From: Pedococcus aerophilus
GTDB lineage: Bacteria; Actinomycetota; Actinomycetes; Actinomycetales; Dermatophilaceae
Reading direction: 5' to 3'
NCBI RefSeq assembly: GCF_039532215.1
Contig: NZ_BAAARN010000001.1
Location: 2,031,942 to 2,095,941 of the forward strand
DNA: 64,000 bases
The position numbers were made by a program, and so were the translations under genes. Of this stretch, positions 59,042 to 64,000 are shown piece after piece. Positions within the stretch are counted from its first letter, which is position 1; each line of letters opens with the position of its first letter. The notes under the pieces were generated by a model. That model saw nothing but the letters and a program-made list of their open reading frames with translations. It made no database searches and was not told the DNA's origin.

Positions 59042-60919
59042 ATGGGCCACTACAAGAGCAACCTGCGAGACCTGGAGTTCAACCTCTTCGAGGTCTTCGG
59101 CCGTCAGGACGTGCTGGGCCACGGTCCGTACGCCGAGGTCGACGAGGACACCGCGCGCGAGATGCTCAAGGAGGTCTCCCGCCTGTCGGAGAACGAGCTC
59201 GCCGCCTCCTTCGCCGACGCGGACCGCACCCCGCCGGTCTACGACCCGAAGACCTTCTCGGTGACCATGCCCGAGAGCTTCAAGAAGTCCTACGCCGCAT
59301 ACACCGAGTCCGGCTTCTGGGCCGTCGACGTGCCCGGCGAGCTCGACGGCACCGTCGCCCCGCCGTCGCTCAAGTGGGCGATGAACGAGATGGTGCTCGG
59401 CGCCAACCCGGCGATCGCGATGTTCGCCGCCTCGTACTCCTTCGCCAAGCTCCTCTACATCCTCGGCAACGACGAGCAGAAGAAGCTCGCGAAGTGGATC
59501 GTCGAGAAGGGCTGGCACTGCACGATGGTGCTGACCGAGCCCGACGCCGGCTCCGACGTGGGCGCCGGTCGCACCAAGGCCACCGACAACGGCGACGGCA
59601 CGTGGAACGTCACCGGCGTCAAGCGCTTCATCACTTCGGCCGAGTCCGACATGGTCGACAACGTCATCCACTTCGTCCTCGCCCGCCCCGAGGGCGCCGG
59701 CCCCGGCACCAAGGGCCTGAGCCTGTTCATCGTCCCCAAGTTCCACGTCGACCTCGAGACCGGCGAGCTCGGCGAGCGCAACGGCGCCTACGTCACCAAC
59801 CTCGAGCACAAGATGGGCCTCAAGGTCTCCACCACGTGCGAGGTCACCTTCGGCGAGAAGGAGCCGGCGGTCGGCACCCTCACCGGCGACATCCACGACG
59901 GCATCGCCCAGATGTTCCGCGTCATCGAGCACGCCCGGATGATGGTCGGCACCAAGGCGATCTCCACGCTCTCGACGGCCTACCTCAACGCCCTCGACTA
60001 CGCCAAGCAGCGCGTCCAGGGCGCTGACCTCACCCAGCAGGCCGACAAGACCGCGCCGCGCGTGACGATCACCCACCACCCGGACGTGCGCCGCTCGCTC
60101 ATGACGCAGAAGGCGTATGCCGAGGGCCTGCGCGCGCTGGTCGTCTACACCTCCACCCAGCAGGACATCGTCGACCAGGCGTTCCTCGAGAGTGGTTCGG
60201 AGGAGATCACCCCCGGTTCGCCGGCGGATCTCGCGAGCCGGGTGAACGACCTGCTGCTGCCGATCGTCAAGGGCGTCGGGTCGGAGCGCGCCTGGGTGCT
60301 GCTCGGCACCGAGTCGCTGCAGACCCTCGGCGGGTCCGGCTTCCTCCAGGACTACCCGATCGAGCAGTACATCCGGGACGCGAAGATCGACACCCTCTAC
60401 GAGGGCACGACGGCGATCCAGGGCCTCGACTTCTTCTTCCGCAAGATCATCAAGGACAAGGCGCAGGCCCTGACGCACCTGTCGATGCAGATCCAGGAGT
60501 TCGCCAAGGACCTCGGGAGCACCGGCGGCACCCTCGACCGCGAGCGTGAGCTGCTGGGCAAGGGCCTCGAGGACGTCCAGGGCATCCTCGGGTTCATGGT
60601 CGGCGAGCTGATGAAGTCCGACCCGCGCCAGGACGGCGGTGAGCTCACCAACCTCTACAAGGTGGGCCAGAACACCTCGCGCCTGCTCCTCGCCGCCGGC
60701 GACCTAGTCATCGGCTGGCTCCTCCTCCGCCAGGCCGAGGTCGCGCAGAAGGCGCTCGAGTCCGGGACCGCGTCGGCCAAGGACGTCGACTTCTACCAGG
60801 GCAAGATCGCGGCGGCCTCCTTCTTCGCCCGCACGATCCTGCCGAAGATCGCCGCCGAGCGGGCGATCGCCGAGGCGACCGACAACGCCCTCATGGACGT
60901 GCCCGAGTCGGCCTTCTGA
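59042..60919 (+). CDS. fadE5: Acyl-CoA dehydrogenase, FadE5/DmdC-like long form
   Basis: 625 residues, longer than ordinary acyl-CoA dehydrogenases, with an N-terminal extra domain (1-60) and a C-terminal extension (about 470-625) as in FadE5 of mycobacteria and DmdC. Flavin-site motifs: [34 protein letters not shown]-type [15 protein letters not shown], and [20 protein letters not shown] followed by [16 protein letters not shown] with the catalytic Glu. FadE5 acts on a wide range of saturated acyl-CoAs (family knowledge). GGAGG lies 8 nt before ATG 59042. Upstream boxes indicate repressor control. No fadA/fadB genes adjoin it. Confidence 0.92.
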   Translation: MGHYKSNLRDLEFNLFEVFGRQDVLGHGPYAEVDEDTAREMLKEVSRLSENELAASFADADRTPPVYDPKTFSVTMPESFKKSYAAYTESGFWAVDVPGELDGTVAPPSLKWAMNEMVLGANPAIAMFAASYSFAKLLYILGNDEQKKLAKWIVEKGWHCTMVLTEPDAGSDVGAGRTKATDNGDGTWNVTGVKRFITSAESDMVDNVIHFVLARPEGAGPGTKGLSLFIVPKFHVDLETGELGERNGAYVTNLEHKMGLKVSTTCEVTFGEKEPAVGTLTGDIHDGIAQMFRVIEHARMMVGTKAISTLSTAYLNALDYAKQRVQGADLTQQADKTAPRVTITHHPDVRRSLMTQKAYAEGLRALVVYTSTQQDIVDQAFLESGSEEITPGSPADLASRVNDLLLPIVKGVGSERAWVLLGTESLQTLGGSGFLQDYPIEQYIRDAKIDTLYEGTTAIQGLDFFFRKIIKDKAQALTHLSMQIQEFAKDLGSTGGTLDRERELLGKGLEDVQGILGFMVGELMKSDPRQDGGELTNLYKVGQNTSRLLLAAGDLVIGWLLLRQAEVAQKALESGTASAKDVDFYQGKIAAASFFARTILPKIAAERAIAEATDNALMDVPESAF

Positions 60920-60943
60920 CCGACGGGCCCCGAGAGGGCCCCA

Positions 60944-61195
60944 CCGGGAGCGGACGGGTATGCCGCCCGCTCCCGGCGCGCACGAAGGGCTGGCCTCCCC
61001 CTGCGGATGCCAGCCCTTCGTCGTCCCCACGACCGTGGTTGCGACCCCCATGTGCAGGCAACCACAGCCTCTGAACATGGATTCGGCGCCCGAGGCGGAC
61101 CGGATTGGTCGGTGCGCACACTTTCTGAGGGCCGGTGATGAGGGGCCGGGGCGGACACGACTGAGGGCGGCCCGCGTCGGGCCGCCCTCAGTCGT
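60944..61195. terminator. Cluster of four hairpins between convergent genes
   Basis: Perfect inverted repeats at 60944-60953/60967-60976 (10 bp), 60982-60994/61009-61021 (13 bp), 61035-61042/61058-61065 (8 bp) and 61157-61173/61179-61195 (17 bp). They fill the 316-bp gap between fadE5 (+) and the DUF6458 gene (-); the first two suit fadE5, the last the minus-strand gene. No gene is seen in this gap. Confidence 0.75.
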
Positions 61196-61235
61196 CGTAG
61201 TGGTGCTGCAGTGGCGCTGTGGTGGCGCCGCGCTC

Positions 61236-61493
61236 TCAGCGGTCGCGGTCGACATCCACCTCGTCGACGCGGGTTCCCGTGGCGGGGTCGGTGTGGCTGA
61301 CGCGACGGGCGGAGTAGCCGCCACCAGTCGTGGTGCGGCGCGTGACGACGAGGGACAGCAGGATGGCGAGAACGCCGGCAGCCATGCAGATCCACCCGAT
61401 CATGCCGAGGTTGACGGCGTCGACGGAGGCATTGAGGGCGAACGTCAGGACGGCGCCGACGACGATGAGGAAGATGCCCAGTCCGATGTACAT
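61236..61493 (-). CDS. DUF6458 family small membrane protein
   Basis: 85 residues. Two membrane segments (MYIGLGIFLIVVGAVLTFAL and GMIGWICMAAGVLAILLSLV) and a cytoplasmic Arg/Thr-rich tail. The VNLGMIGWICMAAGV block between helices is the family mark. AGGAG precedes ATG 61493. Function unknown. Confidence 0.82.
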   Translation of the reverse strand: MYIGLGIFLIVVGAVLTFALNASVDAVNLGMIGWICMAAGVLAILLSLVVTRRTTTGGGYSARRVSHTDPATGTRVDEVDVDRDR

Positions 61494-61604
61494 GCTCACT
61501 CCTGGAGAGGTCGCGGGTGCAGGCTGACCCGGTGGCACGACTGTAGACCCGGTGCAGTTGACCTGCAGGAATGGCGCGCAGGAACAGCCGAACGCCCGAT
61601 CCCG

Positions 61605-61781
61605 TCAAGAGCCGCCGAAGCCTCCGGATGTGCCACCGCCACCGCCGGGGATCCGGTGCTCCTCAGCAGAACGCCCCTCGTAGGTGTTGCCGCCCTTCTT
61701 CCCGAACGACGCTCCCCGGCGGTTCATCAGGTACGCGAGCACCGCGATCACGATCACCAGCAGCACGATGAGCTTCAGCAT
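61605..61781 (-). CDS. Small membrane protein with glycine-rich tail
   Basis: 58 residues: one N-terminal membrane segment (MLKLIVLLVIVIAVLAYLM), a basic charged part and a Gly/Ser-rich tail (PGGGGGTSGGFGGS). A GGAGAGAGG ribosome site precedes ATG 61781. No family assignment; likely a membrane-anchored peptide. Confidence 0.65.
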   Translation of the reverse strand: MLKLIVLLVIVIAVLAYLMNRRGASFGKKGGNTYEGRSAEEHRIPGGGGGTSGGFGGS

Positions 61782-61895
61782 CGCTACACCTCTCTCCAGC
61801 TTGGGCGCAGGCACCGACCGGGGCCTCCACCTCGAGAGTAGGCCTCTCCCGCCGCAGTCAGGCCAATCGGATTCCCCCTGTTCAACCCTTGTCGT

Positions 61896-61911
61896 TCGAA
61901 CACCCGTTCGA
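61896..61911. promoter_or_regulatory. LexA (SOS) box within promoter of the DUF222/HNH gene
   Basis: TCGAAC-ACCC-GTTCGA is a perfect match to the actinobacterial LexA consensus TCGAAC-N4-GTTCGA. It sits between TTGTCG (61889-61894) and TAGAAT (61913-61918); the -10 ends 5 nt before ATG 61924, so the mRNA is probably leaderless and repressed by LexA until DNA damage. Confidence 0.9.
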
Positions 61912-61923
61912 ATAGAATAGGGC

Positions 61924-63311
61924 ATGGTCGCAGACGCTGCTCTTGGGATCGTCCCGGTGGGGACGGTTCAGGTGCTGCGTGAGATCGGCGCACTGGTGGA
62001 TCGAGTGCAGACCGGGGACGTGGTCGGTGGTGCCGCGGCGGGCGTGGCGCTGGGTGAAGTGGACCGGGTGATCGCGCGGTTGCAGGCGGTGCGGTTGGCG
62101 TTGCTGGCCGAGGCGGACCGGTCCCAGGTTGCGGTGGGCGCGGGGTTGACGGGGACGTCGGCGTGGTTGGCGGCCAGGACCAGGCGTGAGGGTGGCCAGG
62201 CGGCGCGGGACGTGCGGTTGGCCACGGCCCTGGACGACGGGTTGCCCGCGACACGGGAGGCGTTGGCAGCCGGTGACCTCTCGACCGAGCACGCGCAGGT
62301 CATCGCCACGGCCACTGCGGCATTGCCGGCGGATGTGTCCTGGTCCGACCGTGCGCTCATCGAGACACAGTTGGTGCGCCGAGCCCGGCTGGTCGACCCC
62401 GGGACATTGCGCCGCGAAGGACGCCGGGCGCTGGCCATCGCGCAGCGGACCCGCGCCGAGGTCGACGCGCACGAGGACACGGTGCTGCGGTCCGAGGAGG
62501 ACGCCGCGTTGGCCAGGACGCGGTTGACGTGGCACCACAACGGTGATGGCACCACGACGGGTCACTTCACGGTCCTGACGTTGGCGGCCTCAATCCTGGC
62601 CAAGGCCGTGCAGCAGATCGCCCCACCCCGACGGTTCGCCCACCGAGCAGCCACCGCCGCCAAGACCGCGGGCGGCGCCATGGGCGCCGCGACCTCGGTT
62701 GGCGTGGCGGGACCGGTCGGCGGCAGCAGCGCCTCGGGTGCCGCGGCTTGTGGTGTTCGAGAGGCGACGTGGGAGGCGTTCCGGGCCGCGGACGGGGACT
62801 GGGCCCACCGGTACGGTGCCGCGTTCGTCGAGCTGCTCGAGCACCTGCCCACCGACACCCTGTCCGGCAAGGTCGCCGCGACCGTGGTCGTCACGATGGA
62901 CCTGGACCAGCTCCGGGCCGGGGTCGGCGCAGCCCACCTCGACACCGGCCACGACCTGTCCGCCGGACAAGCGCGCAGGTTGGCGTGCAACGCCGGGATC
63001 GTGCCCGCCGTCCTGGGCGGCCGGTCGGTGCCGTTGGACCTCGGACGACAGGAACGGTTCTTCACCGGGGCCCAACGCACCGCCCTGGCCACGACCTACG
63101 ACACCTGCGCCGCGACCGGGTGCGACCGGCCCTATGCCTGGTCCGAGCGCACCACCAGGACCCGTGGTCCAAGGGAGGGCGCACCGACCTGGCCGACGCG
63201 GTCCCGTTGTGCGTATACCACCACCGACGAGCCCACGACCCGACCTTCACCCACCACATCGACACCACACCGACCGGGAAGAAGACCGTCACCTACACCC
63301 GGCGCACGTAG
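61924..63311 (+). pseudogene. DUF222/13E12 HNH endonuclease gene, frameshifted in the HNH domain
   Basis: The first reading frame gives a DUF222 (REP13E12) protein: SAWLAARTRREGGQAARDV, LSTEHAQVIATATAALP, a low-complexity Ala/Gly insert and CAATGCDRPYAW. After GAG at 63145-63147 the frame is lost; the matching HNH continuation (AHHQDPWSKGGRTDLADAV, PLCVYHHRRAHD, TGKKTVTYTRRT) is in another frame and ends at 63311. One missing G (expected GAG-GCG-CAC) explains it. Read straight, the product ends at 63348 with a non-HNH tail. Either a true pseudogene or a sequence error; the upstream LexA box shows the gene was SOS-controlled, as known for mycobacterial 13E12 members. Confidence 0.88.
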
Positions 63312-63322
63312 CTGGGCGGTGT

Positions 63323-64000
63323 TCAGGTGCCGCGGAGGTCGAGGGTGAGCTCGGCGGGGGCGTCGTCGACGAGGACGACAGGGATGCCCCAGTCCTGCTG
63401 GTAGAGGTGGCAGGCAGCATGCTCGGGCACCTCGCCGGTGACGGGGTCGCCGTCGCAGGAGGCTGCCTGCACCGAGATGTGCAGGACGCCGTCGCCGACC
63501 GAGGGGTCGAGGTCCAGGATGCGGGTCAGGCCTTGGGCACTGCCGCCGCCGGAGCGCAGCAGGTGCTCAGGAGTCGCCGAGACCATGAGCCGTGTCGGGT
63601 CGCCCCAGCGGTGGTCGAGCTTCTGGCCCGTCGGCGGGAAGAAGGTGACCTCGAGCCGTACCTCGCCCGCCGCGATGCTGGTCCGGGGCCGCTGCGTCTG
63701 GCGGGCGAGCCCGTCGACCCGGGTCGCCCGGTCGGGCAGGGGCACCCGCACGAGCTGGTGGGCCGCGGACTCCACGACGACGAGCTGGGTCGACGACGAT
63801 CCGGTGCGGTCCTCTCCAGAGGGACCGGAGGTCTCGACCACGGCGTCGGACGGCTCGCGCAGGCCGCTGGCGAGGGTGCTGACCTCACGCGTGACCGGGT
63901 CGAACCGGCGGATGGCACCGTTGTAGGTGTCGGAGATCGCCACCGAGCCGTCGGGCAGCACCGTGACACCGATCGGGTGCTGGAGCAGCGCTTGGTCGGC
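63323..64000 (-). CDS. NHL-repeat protein, C-terminal part (5' end outside window)
   Basis: About 225 residues are visible. NHL-type propeller pieces, IGVTVLPDGSVAISDTYNGAIRRFDP and EPSDAVVE, are followed by a C-terminal beta-sandwich-like domain with DHRWGDPTRLMVSATP and CHLYQQDWGIPVVL. In actinobacteria this combination usually belongs to NHL-containing thioredoxin-family proteins with an N-terminal TlpA-like domain, which would be beyond the right edge. It is convergent with the DUF222 gene, 11 bp after its frame-2 stop. Confidence 0.8.
   Translation of the reverse strand, partial: ADQALLQHPIGVTVLPDGSVAISDTYNGAIRRFDPVTREVSTLASGLREPSDAVVETSGPSGEDRTGSSSTQLVVVESAAHQLVRVPLPDRATRVDGLARQTQRPRTSIAAGEVRLEVTFFPPTGQKLDHRWGDPTRLMVSATPEHLLRSGGGSAQGLTRILDLDPSVGDGVLHISVQAASCDGDPVTGEVPEHAACHLYQQDWGIPVVLVDDAPAELTLDLRGT

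Overview
High-GC actinobacterial chromosome, most consistent with the order Micrococcales and an Intrasporangiaceae-like genus (inference from base composition, frequent GTG starts, several apparently leaderless promoters, an actinobacterial LexA box and families such as FolP2-type DHPS, DUF222/13E12 HNH proteins, DUF6328, DUF6458, DUF6584 and an Rv0338c-type Fe-S protein). No species can be named from the sequence alone.

Region 1-15.8 kb is mostly core and metabolic: a LytR-CpsA-Psr cell-wall ligase (cut by the left edge), a class B penicillin-binding protein, a cold-shock protein, a FolP2-like protein, an acyl-CoA dehydrogenase/APH-kinase pair, a type I methionine aminopeptidase, a beta-alanine (or related amine) catabolic cluster (FAD oxidoreductase, aminotransferase, CoA-acylating semialdehyde dehydrogenase) with a divergent MocR regulator, and tRNA-Ser(UGA).

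Region 16.4-21.8 kb is a tightly overlapping four-gene cassette: an intracellular-type subtilase with a six-copy YGDGVG repeat, an ECF-like sigma factor, a small carboxypeptidase-regulatory-like protein and a TPR-CHAT (caspase-like) protease. It looks like a two-protease signalling unit with its own sigma factor.

Region 21.8-37.5 kb returns to housekeeping: cysK-cysE, an Fe-S reductase, an acyltransferase, a large LuxR ATPase regulator, an OpuC-type osmoprotectant ABC transporter, an aromatic amino acid lyase homologue whose MIO triad reads Gly-Thr-Gly, a hydrolase, dcd, an LtrA protein and tRNA-Gly(CCC).

Region 37.5-53.1 kb, directly behind tRNA-Gly, is an accessory island. A minus-strand mobile module (DDE-transposase-like protein plus two tyrosine-recombinase-like proteins and two small genes) is followed by an HNH nuclease overlapping a 1609-residue type ISP restriction-modification enzyme. 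Divergent from that is a plus-strand operon of three genes: a TIGR04141/DUF6119 protein, a protein resembling an HhH-GPD fold joined to an OB fold, and a Ser/Thr kinase fused to the OB, zinc-finger and HhH parts of NAD-dependent DNA ligase without the adenylation domain. This operon is the best candidate for an undescribed system: a nucleic-acid-sensing kinase unit, plausibly antiphage or DNA-damage related.

Region 53.2-64 kb is ordinary again: MOSC protein, a decayed immunity-like gene, succinate-semialdehyde dehydrogenase, several small membrane or DUF proteins, a FadE5-type acyl-CoA dehydrogenase with repeated operator-like boxes, a DUF222/HNH gene under a perfect SOS box but frameshifted in its HNH domain, and the C-terminal part of an NHL-repeat protein cut by the right edge.
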